This document shows positions 26,401 to 34,124 of a stretch of DNA of 64,000 nt, piece after piece. Source of the stretch: JBFXCS01 sp050181915 (GTDB taxonomy: Bacteria; Actinomycetota; Thermoleophilia; Miltoncostaeales; Miltoncostaeaceae); contig JBFXCS010000001.1 of the NCBI GenBank assembly GCA_050181915.1, forward strand, positions 372,001 to 436,000. The letters run 5' to 3'. The notes beneath the pieces were generated by a model. That model did not search any database. It was not told the DNA's origin and worked only from the letters and a program-made list of their open reading frames with translations. How positions within the stretch are numbered: position 1 is the stretch's first letter; every line of letters starts with the position of its first letter. The translations under genes and the position numbers were made by a program.

Positions 26401-26821
26401 GACCGACGACGACGGCGAGGCCGGCATCGAGGTCGAGGTGGTGCCGGCGGGCAAGAGGCCGCGCTCGCTGTCGCTCATGTCCGGCGGCGAGCGGTCGCTG
26501 GTGGCCCTCGCCTTCTGCCTGGCCCTCGCCATGGCGCGGCCGGCGCCCTTCTACCTGCTCGACGAGGTCGAGGCGGCCCTCGACGACGTCAACCTGCGGC
26601 GCTTCCTCGCGGTGGTGCGCCGGCTGGCGGAGAGCACCCAGTTCCTGCTCATCACCCACCAGCAGCCGACGGTCGAGATCGCCGATACGCTGTTCGGCGT
26701 GACCATGGGCCAGGAGGGCGTGTCTCAGGTGCTGGCGCGGCGGCTGAACCGCGACATCGAGGGCCCGGCGCGCCCGTACGTGCGCCGCGCGCTGCGCGCC
26801 ATCCCGGGCGGCCGATCGTGA
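23474..26821 (+). CDS. smc: Chromosome segregation ATPase SMC
   Basis: SMC compacts and organises the chromosome as a dimer with ScpAB. The 1115-residue protein starts MLSRLTLRGFKSFAEGTSL, has the P-loop GPNGSGKSN near 32-40, a hinge domain at about 485-615, and a C-terminal head with signature LSLMSGGERSLVALAF near 1000 and Walker B YLLDEVEAALDD near 1026. The two coiled-coil arms are extraordinarily rich in Ala, Glu and Arg, as expected at this GC. No stop or frameshift interrupts the frame. ftsY follows after 10 bases. Confidence 0.96.
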   Translation: MLSRLTLRGFKSFAEGTSLQLGPGVNVIVGPNGSGKSNLAEAVVWALGEQRAGRLRAGGMGDVLYSGGERRAAAQLAEVSLVLAGEEADGRVPAEIEATRRLTRAGDSDYRLNGAGCRLLDLQEALASQGIGPDALAVIRQGQVEALCTSTPVERRAMVDAAAGVAVAKRRRRRAEQKLARVGEKLDRARDLAGEVQARARALERQARAAERAAGLDAQIEAARAALGAARAVAAARAHTLALAEAQRRREIAGRDAARLDRARADRAAASEARDAAAAEASAAEAVSTGLRTAAERIGGRAELAEERLASAERALAAREERRAAAAARLGALRAAVERAAAEVAAATAAAERADAAVQAAEAADLEARSGHRAREDAAAAAASALAGAERERQASERRSAESAAAAERARARLAEVAGLGGDDGALARAERRDEISAGRASRWAERAERAELAAADASADRAAAESRRAEARAAARALAPDGSGERGGPAALGDGLVVEPGAERAVAAALGALAEAVPAESVEAARAALDAGATSAAVPAPDREAVPPPAGGRPLWDLVQSCSDGARPHLRRLLAEAWLVERLDDVPLGGPGVAVTADGTALRTADGTLTRSGGDWARRAMHARAVEAERVAEAEVARAAAAAQAAAAALERVVRRRRAAERAAARAARDLATARAEAERRAARGAQAAADAERLGAEALERASEREAAGRAVEEARAAAEVAAEAAAEARGSAGAAAAAYREAATAGADARAQLAAARAAAAEAAARLTSTEAAAEEPGGGAPDLSIARRATESLRAAAERLAPAAEAARGRLAEASARVRDHDGELAGAHGAVEEAERAAGLSGAAAHEAEVALAVAAERAAEAGPVPPGAAEPIDPDEAAAQLADLERRRAAVGAVNPLAAAEREELDDREREMAEQIDDLESASATLRRHLAELDAAVAEGFESLFDSFRDRFAEVCGLLFPGGEGRLRAVTDDDGEAGIEVEVVPAGKRPRSLSLMSGGERSLVALAFCLALAMARPAPFYLLDEVEAALDDVNLRRFLAVVRRLAESTQFLLITHQQPTVEIADTLFGVTMGQEGVSQVLARRLNRDIEGPARPYVRRALRAIPGGRS

Positions 26822-26831
26822 GACCGGCGGA

Positions 26832-27839
26832 GTGAGCGCGGAGCCCGACGCCGATCGCGCGGCGTGGGCGGAGCTGTTCGGCCTCGCCCAGCAGGAGCAG
26901 CAGCAGGAGGACGGCCCCCGCCGGGGGCTCTTCCGCCGCCTGCGCGAGAACCTCACCAAACCCCGCCAGACGATCTCGCCGCAGCTCGCCGGCATCTTCG
27001 CGCCCAAGCTCGTCGACGCCGAGACCTGGGACGACCTGGAGGAGGCGCTGATCACCGCCGACTGCGGCATGGACGCCACCCTCGACCTGGTCGAGGAGCT
27101 GCGCGGCGAGGCCGCCGAGGGGCGCATCGTCGGCGGAGACGACCTCGCCCGCGCGCTGTGGAAGGCGGTCGCGGCGCGGATGGCGGACGGTCCGCCGCGG
27201 GTGCCCCTGGGCGGCGATCCGACGGTCGTCCTCATCGTGGGCGTCAACGGGAGCGGCAAGACGACCACGGTCGGAAAGCTGGCCTTCCGCCTTTCGGAGC
27301 TCGGTCAGAGCGTGGTGATCGGCGCCGCCGACACCTTCCGCGCCGCCGCCATCGACCAGCTCGCGGTGTGGGCCGAACGCGCCGAGGTGCCCCTGGTGCG
27401 GCAGGCCACGGGGGCCGATCCGGGCGCCGTCGCCTTCGACGCCGTCTCGTCGGGGCGGGCCCGCGGCGCCGACGTGGTGCTCATCGACACCGCCGGCCGG
27501 CTGCAGACGCAGCACAACCTGATGGAGGAGCTGCGCAAGGTCCACGCCGTCGTGGGGAAGGCCCATCCGGGGGCGCCGCACGAGACGCTGCTGGTGCTCG
27601 ACTCCACCACCGGCCAGAACGGGCTCAGCCAGGCGCGCCTCTTCCACGAGGCCGTCGGGCTGTCGGGGGTCGTGCTCACGAAGGTCGACGGGACGGCCCG
27701 CGGAGGGATCGCCGTCGCCATCCGCCGCGAGCTCGGCATCCCCGTGAAGCTGGTGGGCTCGGGCGAGAGGCTCGAGGACCTGCAGCCGTTCGACGCCGAG
27801 GCGTTCGCCCGCGCCATCTTCTCCCCGGACTCCGACTAG
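26832..27839 (+). CDS. ftsY: Signal recognition particle receptor FtsY
   Basis: FtsY docks ribosome-SRP complexes at the membrane. The 335-residue protein has a short acidic, Gln-rich N-terminus (AQQEQQQED), the helical N domain (about 35-115) and the G domain: GVNGSGKTTTVGKL near 137, DTFRAAAIDQL near 167 and DTAGRLQT near 219. There is no long membrane-targeting A domain. GTG 26832 is 10 bases after smc. The gene ends with a strong hairpin before ffh. Confidence 0.95.
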   Translation: MSAEPDADRAAWAELFGLAQQEQQQEDGPRRGLFRRLRENLTKPRQTISPQLAGIFAPKLVDAETWDDLEEALITADCGMDATLDLVEELRGEAAEGRIVGGDDLARALWKAVAARMADGPPRVPLGGDPTVVLIVGVNGSGKTTTVGKLAFRLSELGQSVVIGAADTFRAAAIDQLAVWAERAEVPLVRQATGADPGAVAFDAVSSGRARGADVVLIDTAGRLQTQHNLMEELRKVHAVVGKAHPGAPHETLLVLDSTTGQNGLSQARLFHEAVGLSGVVLTKVDGTARGGIAVAIRRELGIPVKLVGSGERLEDLQPFDAEAFARAIFSPDSD

Positions 27840-27845
27840 CCGATC

Positions 27846-27868
27846 CGGCGCGCGGAGCCGGCGCGCCG
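27846..27868. terminator. Hairpin between ftsY and ffh
   Basis: CGGCGCGC (27846-27853) and GCGCGCCG (27861-27868) form a perfect 8-bp stem with a 7-base loop, 6 bases after the ftsY stop and 5 bases before the ffh -10 hexamer. Confidence 0.5.
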
Positions 27869-27873
27869 TCGGC

Positions 27874-27879
27874 TACAGT
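27874..27879 (+). promoter_or_regulatory. -10 hexamer TACAGT for ffh
   Basis: TACAGT is 12 bases before the ffh ATG, giving a 5' leader of only about 5 bases and no room for a ribosome binding site. Confidence 0.5.
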
Positions 27880-27891
27880 GTCTGGTCGCCC

Positions 27892-29211
27892 ATGTTCGAC
27901 GCCCTCACCGACAAGCTGCAGGGGATCTTCTCCGGCCTGAAGGGCCGCGGGAAGCTCACCGAGTCCGACATCGATCAGGCGATGCGCGCCATCCGCCTGT
28001 CGCTGCTCGAGGCGGACGTCAGCCTGCCCGTCGTCAAGCAGCTCACGACGGCCATCGCGGCCCGTGCCAAGGGCGCCGAGGTGATGGGCTCGCTCACGCC
28101 CGACCAGCAGGTGGTCAAGATCGTCAGCGAGGAGCTGACGGCGCTGATGGGCGAGGCGAACGTCGCCCTGCCATTGGCCTCGAAGCCTCCGACGATCGTG
28201 CTGATGGCCGGTCTCCAGGGCTCCGGCAAGACCACCTGCGCCGCCAAGCTGGCCCGCCACTTCCACGCCCAGGGCCGCGCGCCGATGCTCGTGGCCTGCG
28301 ACGTCCACCGCCCCGCCGCGGCCGAGCAGCTCGCGGTGCTCGGCGGTCAGATCGGCGTGCCGGTGCACCGCGAGGACGGCGTGCGCGACGCGGTCGCGAT
28401 CGCGAAGCGCGGGCTCGACGAGGCCCGCGCGAGCGGGCGCGACCTGGTGATCGTCGACACCGCGGGCCGGCTCACGATCGACGCCGAGATGATGGACGAG
28501 CTGGTGCGGGTGCGCGACGCGATCGACCCGACCAGCGTCGTGCTGGTGATCGACGCGATGACCGGCCAGACGGCGGTGGACGTCGCGAAGGCCTTCTCGG
28601 AGACGGTCGACATCGCCGGCGTGGCGCTCACGAAGCTCGACGGCGACGCCCGCGGCGGCGCCGCGCTCTCGGTGCGGGCGGTCACCGGCAAGCCGATCCT
28701 CTTCGTCGGCACCGGCGAGAAGATCGACGCCCTCGAGCCCTTCCACCCCGACCGGATGGCATCGCGCATCCTGGGCATGGGCGACGTGATGAGCCTGATC
28801 GAGAAGGCTCAGCAGACGGTCGACGTGGGCGACGCGAAGCGCCTCGAGCAGAAGATCCGCGGCGGCTCGCTCACCCTCGAGGACTTCCTGGAGCAGATGC
28901 ACCAGGTGCGCAAGATGGGCCCGATGTCGCAGGTCCTCGGCATGATCCCCGGATTCCGGAACATGGCGAAGGCGAAGGACGTCGCGGTGGACGATCGCCA
29001 GCTCGACCGCATCGAGGCGATCATCCACAGCATGACGGTCGCCGAGCGCCGCCACCCGGAGGTCATCAACGGCAGCCGCCGCCGGCGCATCGCGGCGGGC
29101 AGCGGCACCAGCGTCCAGGAGGTCAACCAGCTCCTGTCGCAGTTCAAGCAGATGCGCAAGCTCATGAAGCAGATGGGGCGCGGCGGGTTGCCGGGCTTCC
29201 TCGGCACCTGA
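27892..29211 (+). CDS. ffh: Signal recognition particle protein Ffh
   Basis: Ffh (SRP54) binds signal sequences and 4.5S RNA. The 439-residue protein has an N domain (1-90), a G domain with GLQGSGKTTCAAKL near 105, DVHRPAAAEQL near 135 and DTAGRLTID near 187, and a methionine-rich M domain from about 300 with MHQVRKMGPMSQVLGMIPG near 336-354. ATG 27892 matches the family start MFDALTDKLQGIF. It heads the ribosomal operon that follows, although 28 bases separate it from rpsP. Confidence 0.96.
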   Translation: MFDALTDKLQGIFSGLKGRGKLTESDIDQAMRAIRLSLLEADVSLPVVKQLTTAIAARAKGAEVMGSLTPDQQVVKIVSEELTALMGEANVALPLASKPPTIVLMAGLQGSGKTTCAAKLARHFHAQGRAPMLVACDVHRPAAAEQLAVLGGQIGVPVHREDGVRDAVAIAKRGLDEARASGRDLVIVDTAGRLTIDAEMMDELVRVRDAIDPTSVVLVIDAMTGQTAVDVAKAFSETVDIAGVALTKLDGDARGGAALSVRAVTGKPILFVGTGEKIDALEPFHPDRMASRILGMGDVMSLIEKAQQTVDVGDAKRLEQKIRGGSLTLEDFLEQMHQVRKMGPMSQVLGMIPGFRNMAKAKDVAVDDRQLDRIEAIIHSMTVAERRHPEVINGSRRRRIAAGSGTSVQEVNQLLSQFKQMRKLMKQMGRGGLPGFLGT

Positions 29212-29239
29212 CCGACCAGCACGCAGAACAAGGAGAACC

Positions 29240-29482
29240 GTGGTCAAGATCCGCCTCGCCCGTGTGGGCAGCAAGAAGAACGCCATCTACCGCGTCGTTG
29301 TGGCCGACAGCCGCTCGCCGCGCGACGGCCGCAACATCGACACGATCGGCCGCTACAACCCCCAGACCGACCCCTCGATCGTGGAGGTCGACATCGCGAA
29401 GGCCGACAGCTGGCTGGAGAAGGGCGCCCAGCCCACCCCCGCCGTCAGGAAGCTGATCAAGATCGCGAGGGCCCAGGCCTGA
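29240..29482 (+). CDS. rpsP: 30S ribosomal protein S16
   Basis: S16 (80 residues) begins VKIRLARVGSKKNAIYRVVV and contains the conserved DSRSPRDGRNIDTIGRYNP. GTG 29240 is preceded by AAGGAG at 29230-29235. It is first in the rpsP-khpA-rimM-trmD-rplS block. Confidence 0.97.
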   Translation: MVKIRLARVGSKKNAIYRVVVADSRSPRDGRNIDTIGRYNPQTDPSIVEVDIAKADSWLEKGAQPTPAVRKLIKIARAQA

Positions 29483-29511
29483 GCACCGCCGAGCAGAGCC
29501 CGCTGGCCGGC

Positions 29512-29733
29512 ATGATCGCCGAGCTGGCGCGCGGACTGGTGGATCACCCCGGGCAGGTCGAGGTGCGCGAGGACCGCGACGCGGCGGGACGGGTCATCTC
29601 CCTCTTCGTCGCCGAGGAGGATCTCGGCCAGGTGATCGGCCGCGGCGGCCGCGTCGCCCGCGCCCTGAGGGTGATCCTCCGCGCCGCCTCCACCGCGCGG
29701 GGCGAGAAGGCCAGCCTCGAGATCGTCGACTAG
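29512..29733 (+). CDS. khpA: KH-domain RNA-binding protein KhpA
   Basis: A 73-residue single KH-domain protein always found between rpsP and rimM. The GxxG loop is in QVIGRGGRVARALR near residues 40-53. KhpA proteins bind RNA and influence cell-wall and division functions in Gram-positive bacteria. ATG 29512 gives the standard length. An upstream extension in frame would begin just after the rpsP stop. Confidence 0.88.
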   Translation: MIAELARGLVDHPGQVEVREDRDAAGRVISLFVAEEDLGQVIGRGGRVARALRVILRAASTARGEKASLEIVD

Positions 29734-29760
29734 GAGGGGGGCTTCCCTCCCGCGCCGGCG

Positions 29761-30267
29761 GTGGCGGACCTCATCCTGATCGGCGAGCTGGGCCGCCCCC
29801 ACGGCGTGCGGGGCGGGATCCGCGCGCGCGCCACCGGCGCGACCCTGGCGACGCTGCGGGCCGGGGACGAGGTGGAGCTGCGCCCCCGCGGAGGCGCCCC
29901 CCGCACCCTCCGGCTGGCGGCGCTCGGCGGCGACGGCGACCGCCCGATACTGGCCTTCGACGGCGTGCCGACGCGTGAGGCGGCCGCCGAGCTGGTCGGC
30001 GCGACCATCCACGTCGACGCCGGCCGCGTCGCGCCCATCCGTGATCCGGACACCTTCTACGTCACCGACCTGATCGGCTGCGCGGTGCTGCTGGGCGATC
30101 GGCCGGTCGGCAAGGTGGCGGAGGTGCAGGCGGCGCCCGCCAACGACGTGATCGCCGTGGACGGCCCCGACGGCCGGCTGCTGGTCCCCTTCACGGCCGA
30201 CGCCGTCGTCGCGGTCGATCTGCGCGCGCGCCGCATCGCGGTGCGGGCCGACCTCTTCGAGGACTGA
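29761..30267 (+). CDS. rimM: 16S rRNA processing factor RimM
   Basis: RimM helps mature the 30S head and binds S19. The 168-residue protein has the N-terminal barrel (IGELGRPHGVRGGIR near 7-21) and the PRC-barrel C-terminal half (YVTDLIGCAV near 100, VAEVQAAPANDVI near 119). GTG 29761 is 27 bases after khpA. trmD begins 6 bases after its stop. Confidence 0.93.
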   Translation: MADLILIGELGRPHGVRGGIRARATGATLATLRAGDEVELRPRGGAPRTLRLAALGGDGDRPILAFDGVPTREAAAELVGATIHVDAGRVAPIRDPDTFYVTDLIGCAVLLGDRPVGKVAEVQAAPANDVIAVDGPDGRLLVPFTADAVVAVDLRARRIAVRADLFED

Positions 30268-30273
30268 CCCTCC

Positions 30274-30948
30274 GTGCGGATCGACGTCTTCACCCTGTTC
30301 CCGGAGTGGTTCGACTGGATGCGGCGACCGCGGCATCTCACGAACGCCGCGCTGTCGGCGGGCCTCGACCTGCGCTGCTTCTCGCCCCGCGACACCACGC
30401 CGCTCGCGCACGGCCAGGTGGACGACAGCCCCTACGGCGGCGGCCCCGGGATGGTGCTGCGCGTCGACGTGATGGCGGCCGCCCTCGAGGCCGTCTACGG
30501 GGAGCCGGCCGAGGCGGTGCGCGACGGCCGCCGGGTGGTGGTGCTCACCCCGCGCGGACGCCCGTTCACGGACGCCGTCGCCCGCGAGCTGGCCGCCGAG
30601 CCCGCCCTGACGCTCCTGTGCGGCCGCTACGAGGGCTTCGACGAGCGCGTCCACGACCTGCTGGCCAACGACGCCCTGTCGCTCGGCCCCTTCGTGCTGG
30701 CCGGCGGCGAGGTGGCCGCGATGGCGGTCATCGACGCCGTCGGCCGCCGCCTGCCGGGCGCCCTGGGCAACGCCGAGAGCCTGGAGGGCGAGTCGTTCTC
30801 GGAGGCGCTCGGCGGGGGGCTGGAGCATCCCCACTACACCCGCCCCGCCGACTTCCGCGGCCACGGCGTGCCGCCGGTGCTGCTGTCCGGCGACCACGGC
30901 GCCGTCGCCCGCTGGCGCGCCGAGCGGGTGCTGCCGCCCCCGTCCTGA
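30274..30948 (+). CDS. trmD: tRNA (guanine37-N1) methyltransferase TrmD
   Basis: TrmD makes m1G37 in tRNA and prevents frameshifting. The 224-residue protein shows the SPOUT knot: DDSPYGGGPGMVL near 49-61, LLCGRYEGFDERV near 112-124 and GGEVAAMAVIDAVGR near 141-155. GTG 30274 gives the family start MRIDVFTLFPEWF. Length is a little short compared with most members (about 230-250), from a shorter C-terminal helix region. Confidence 0.95.
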   Translation: MRIDVFTLFPEWFDWMRRPRHLTNAALSAGLDLRCFSPRDTTPLAHGQVDDSPYGGGPGMVLRVDVMAAALEAVYGEPAEAVRDGRRVVVLTPRGRPFTDAVARELAAEPALTLLCGRYEGFDERVHDLLANDALSLGPFVLAGGEVAAMAVIDAVGRRLPGALGNAESLEGESFSEALGGGLEHPHYTRPADFRGHGVPPVLLSGDHGAVARWRAERVLPPPS

Positions 30949-30990
30949 GGACGGCCGCCCGCCCGATCGCTCATCGGCCGGGTGCCTTGC

Positions 30991-30996
30991 TATGCT
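30991..30996 (+). promoter_or_regulatory. -10-like hexamer TATGCT for rplS
   Basis: TATGCT in the context gcTATGCT, as before metK, lies 54 bases upstream of the rplS ATG. Confidence 0.45.
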
Positions 30997-31050
30997 GCCC
31001 GTCGTTTTACCGGGACCCGACCCGGGCGAGTCGACACAGGAGCACGGGTG

Positions 31051-31398
31051 ATGAGCGTCATCGAGAGCCTTGAGCGCGAGCAGCTGCGCGACGACATCCC
31101 CGACTTCAAGGCCGGCGACACGGTGCGCGTGCACTTCAGGGTGATCGAGGGCACGCGCCAGCGCGTCCAGGTGTTCGAGGGCTCGGTCATCAAGCGCCAG
31201 GGCTCGACCAGCCGCGAGACCTTCACGGTGCGCAAGCAGAGCTTCGGCGTGGGGGTGGAGCGCACGTTCCCGGTCCACTCGCCGAAGATCGAGCGCATCG
31301 AGCGGGTGATGGAGGGCGACGTGAACCGCGCGAAGCTCTACTACCTGCGCGGCAAGGTCGGCAAGAAGGCCCGCATCCGCGAGAAGCAGCGCTCCTAA
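31051..31398 (+). CDS. rplS: 50S ribosomal protein L19
   Basis: L19 (115 residues) sits at the 30S-50S interface. The conserved FKAGDTVRVHFRVIEGTRQR near 22-41 and FEGSVIKRQGS near 45-55 are present, and the protein ends in a basic tail. GTG 31048 and ATG 31051 are adjacent and in frame; the ATG is preferred because CAGGAG at 31037-31042 is 8 bases away. rnhB follows after 42 bases. Confidence 0.96.
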   Translation: MSVIESLEREQLRDDIPDFKAGDTVRVHFRVIEGTRQRVQVFEGSVIKRQGSTSRETFTVRKQSFGVGVERTFPVHSPKIERIERVMEGDVNRAKLYYLRGKVGKKARIREKQRS

Positions 31399-31440
31399 CC
31401 GGCTCGCCGCGCCGCGCAGGGCGGAGCGGGCGACAGGGGG

Positions 31441-32181
31441 ATGGGGACGACGACCGGCAGGGCGGCACCGGCCGGGCGCGCGCGCCGGCGTCCGGGCGCC
31501 AAGCCCGCCGTGCGCCTGTTCAAGCACGACCGCTCGTTCGGCGAGCGGCGGGTGGCCGGCACCGACGAGGCCGGGCGCGGCTGCCTGGCCGGGCCGCTGG
31601 TGGTCGCGGCGGTGTGCCTGGACCTCCACGGGCTGACCCCGTCCGGCCGGAGGGCCCTGGGCGACCTGGACGACTCGAAGCGGCTGCCCGAGCCGGTGCG
31701 GGAGCGCCTCGCCGAGGCGATCATGCGGCACGCCGAGCAGGTGGTGGTGATGATGGCGAGCCCCGTCACGATCGACCGCGACGGCCTGCACCGCACGAAC
31801 CTGCGCCTGATGGCCCGCGCGCTGGCCGCCCTGCGGCCGTGCCCGTCGCTGTGCCTGGTGGACGGCTTCCGCCTCGGCGCGCAGGCGCCGCCCCACCTCG
31901 CGGTGGTGGGCGGTGACCGCCGCAGCGCCTCCATCGCCGCGGCCTCGGTGATCGCGAAGACGGCGCGCGACCGCCTGATGGCCGGCCCCGTCGCCCGCGC
32001 CTATCCCGGCTTCGGCTTCGACCAGCACGTCGGCTACGCCACCCCGGAGCACCACCGGGCGCTGCGGAGCGAGGGGCTCTCCCCGCTGCACCGGCGCTCC
32101 TTCCGCTCGGCGGCGTACCCCTCCTTCCCGGACCTCATGCCGCCGGCGGATCACGGCGGCGCCTCGATCGCGCCGGGGTGA
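31441..32181 (+). CDS. rnhB: Ribonuclease HII
   Basis: RNase HII removes ribonucleotides from DNA. The acidic active site is visible: AGTDEAGRGCLAGPLV near 39-54, DDSKRL near 77 and the Asp in LVDGFRL near 140. The 246-residue protein has an extra basic, proline- and arginine-rich N-terminal ~30 residues before the fold, typical of actinobacterial members. The 3' end overlaps the convergent yraN gene by 31 bases. Confidence 0.94.
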   Translation: MGTTTGRAAPAGRARRRPGAKPAVRLFKHDRSFGERRVAGTDEAGRGCLAGPLVVAAVCLDLHGLTPSGRRALGDLDDSKRLPEPVRERLAEAIMRHAEQVVVMMASPVTIDRDGLHRTNLRLMARALAALRPCPSLCLVDGFRLGAQAPPHLAVVGGDRRSASIAAASVIAKTARDRLMAGPVARAYPGFGFDQHVGYATPEHHRALRSEGLSPLHRRSFRSAAYPSFPDLMPPADHGGASIAPG

Positions 32182-32513
32182 TGGCGCACGCGGGCGCGCA
32201 GCCGCCCGCGCCGCACCGTGATCAGGTCGAGGCGGAGCTCCCGCCCCGCCAGGTCGGGGCGACCGGCCATGAAGGCCTCGGCGGCCCGCGCGATGCGCGC
32301 GCGCTGGGCGGCCGTGACCGGCTCCCGGAGGGCCTCCGGATCGGCGCGCGTCTTCACCTCGCACACCGCGACCACGGAGCCCCGCGACACCACCAGATCC
32401 AGCTCGCCGCCCGCGCCGCGCCAGCCGGCGGCCTCGATCCGCCAGCCGCGGCGGATCATGTGGCGGCCGGCGGCCCGCTCGCCGGCGCGGCCGGCCTCGT
32501 GTCCCTCTCCCAT
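32151..32513 (-). CDS. yraN: UPF0102 / YraN family endonuclease-fold protein
   Basis: A 120-residue member of the YraN family, which has a PD-(D/E)XK-like fold and is usually encoded next to rnhB and comM. The core is GELDLVVSRGSVVAVCEVKTR near residues 35-55, with the E-x-K signature intact. ATG 32513 is chosen; in-frame codons continue upstream but the extra 31 residues are low-complexity Arg/Pro. The role is thought to relate to DNA processing but is not settled. It faces rnhB and overlaps its end. Confidence 0.85.
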   Translation of the reverse strand: MGEGHEAGRAGERAAGRHMIRRGWRIEAAGWRGAGGELDLVVSRGSVVAVCEVKTRADPEALREPVTAAQRARIARAAEAFMAGRPDLAGRELRLDLITVRRGRLRARVRHHPGAIEAPP

Positions 32514-32621
32514 GGCGGGAGGATGCCGCCGTCGACCGTCACGGAACCACGCCCGGTCGTGCCGCGGGGCGCGCGGATGGGTGCCGGGTCGCGGCACCAC
32601 CGCCATCCGGCGGAGCGGCCG

Positions 32622-33680
32622 TCAGCCTCCCCAGCGGAAGCCGACGGGGGAGGCGGCCACCGGCAGCGGGCTGCCGGGCAGGTCTGGCGGCGCGGCCGGG
32701 TCGTTGTAGCCCGCCGGCGCCACGTCGTTCGGGGCGTCCGGGTGGAAGAGCGAGGCCAGATACTGGATCTGGCCGCGGCCCGGTCCGAGCTCGGTCTGGC
32801 CGCCGCCGTAGGCCCCGATGCCCCGTTCCCGCAGGTGGTCGTAGGTCGCCAGCAGGCGCTCCAGGCTGCCGAAGCGCGACGGCTTGACGTTGATCATCGC
32901 GGGCGTCCGGTCGAGGGCGAGGACGTCCGCCACCGAGTGGATCGGGGCGTCCCAGGTCACCCGGTCCTCGTGGCCCTCCAGCGCGGCGCGGAGCTCGGGG
33001 GCGGGGGAGGGATCCTCGATCCAGGCGCCGGGGAAGGCCTCGATCAGGCGCGCGTAGGTCTCCGGCAGGGTCGGCACGTCGAAGGGCACCTCCTCGTAGC
33101 GGCCCTTCATGTCGAGGATCTCGACCGCGCCGAGCGCGACCAACTCGGCCACGATCCGCGGTGACCAGTCGTCCGTCGGATCGAGCTTGAAGCGCAAGTC
33201 GGGGTGGCGCTCCAGCCGGTGCGCCACCCGGGCGGTCGTGGGCGGCTCGCCCAGGCGCATCGACACCACGAAACGCAGCGGCCGCGGGTCCATCCCGAGG
33301 GCGTCGGCCAGCGACCGCCCGGCCTGCCGCAGCGCCAGATCGAGGGCCGCGCTCTCGAACGCCCACCGCCGGTAGTCGAGCGACGCGGGCCGCGCCGGAC
33401 CGCGCCCCGGGAAGAGGTCGAGGTCGCCGATGCGGCGGCTGAACGAGTCGATCGTGTACGCGCCCGGCAGCGGCAGGCGCGGCCCCGCGGCGGCCTGGTC
33501 CTCGTGCTCGAACGGCTCGTAGCAGACGTCCTCCCCGACGCCCTCCGCGCCGCCGCCCTCCAGGTGGATCACGGTCGTGACGCGCGCGAACCCGGGCGCG
33601 AGCTGGAGCCGGAGCGTCTCCAGCCGGTACGACTCGACGACGAGCGGCAGGGGGGCGAGACGGGAGTAGCCGGCGCTCAC
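32622..33680 (-). CDS. Enolase-superfamily enzyme (muconate cycloisomerase / OSBS-like)
   Basis: A 352-residue TIM-barrel enzyme of the enolase superfamily. Visible active-site candidates are the lysine in RFKLDPT near 175, metal ligands in ILDMKGRY near 202, WIEDPSP near 240 and TWDAP near 257, and the opposite lysine in INVKPSRFG near 277. The family includes o-succinylbenzoate synthase, muconate lactonising enzyme and dipeptide epimerases; the substrate cannot be read from the sequence. An OSBS role is less likely because the window carries the futalosine gene mqnE. The GTG start overlaps the upstream VOC gene stop (GTGA), so the two are one operon. Confidence 0.75.
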   Translation of the reverse strand: MSAGYSRLAPLPLVVESYRLETLRLQLAPGFARVTTVIHLEGGGAEGVGEDVCYEPFEHEDQAAAGPRLPLPGAYTIDSFSRRIGDLDLFPGRGPARPASLDYRRWAFESAALDLALRQAGRSLADALGMDPRPLRFVVSMRLGEPPTTARVAHRLERHPDLRFKLDPTDDWSPRIVAELVALGAVEILDMKGRYEEVPFDVPTLPETYARLIEAFPGAWIEDPSPAPELRAALEGHEDRVTWDAPIHSVADVLALDRTPAMINVKPSRFGSLERLLATYDHLRERGIGAYGGGQTELGPGRGQIQYLASLFHPDAPNDVAPAGYNDPAAPPDLPGSPLPVAASPVGFRWGG

Positions 33681-34000
33681 CGTCCCTCGGGGTACGAGAT
33701 GATCTCGGTCTCGAGCGCTCCCGGGCCGCGGAGATAGATGCTGCGGGATGCGTCGCGATGGGTGGCGATCGCCACGCCGTGCTCGGCGGCGATCCGCTCG
33801 AGCTCGGCGTCGTCGACCCGGTAGGCCAGGTGGCTGGGGTGCTGCCCGGGCAGCACGAAGGCGAGCCTGGCGCCACCGGATTCGACCAGCGCCCAGGTCT
33901 CGTCCTGGTACAGCACGCGGGTGCCGGGGATCGTCCGCGTCTGCCATTCGACGGCCTGGGCGATGTCCGGGACCTGCTGGGCGACGTGGTCGAAGTCCAT
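33677..34000 (-). CDS. VOC-superfamily (glyoxalase-like) protein
   Basis: A 107-residue single-module vicinal-oxygen-chelate protein. It begins MDFDHVAQQVPDIAQAVEW, with the first metal-ligand His in FDHVA, a second candidate in SHLAYRV near 59, and the terminal Glu in ALETEIISY near 99. Many such proteins are epimerases or isomerases that work with small acyl-CoA or sugar acids. GGAGGAG lies just before ATG 34000. It is co-transcribed with the enolase-superfamily enzyme, so both may act on one substrate; this is inference. Confidence 0.75.
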   Translation of the reverse strand: MDFDHVAQQVPDIAQAVEWQTRTIPGTRVLYQDETWALVESGGARLAFVLPGQHPSHLAYRVDDAELERIAAEHGVAIATHRDASRSIYLRGPGALETEIISYPEGR

Positions 34001-34024
34001 CGGGCTCCTCCGTGGGTCCACCGT

Positions 34025-34030
34025 AGGCTA
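34025..34030 (-). promoter_or_regulatory. -10-like hexamer TAGCCT for the VOC-enolase operon
   Basis: On the minus strand TAGCCT lies 24 bases before the ATG of the VOC gene, leaving room for the GGAGGAG ribosome binding site. Confidence 0.35.
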
Positions 34031-34124
34031 TGCGAGGCTGCGCCGCCCGGCGTGACGATCCCGTCACTCCCCCGGCGCGCTCCGGTGCGGACGCGCGCGG
34101 GGAGGCCCCGCGACCATCCCCGTC

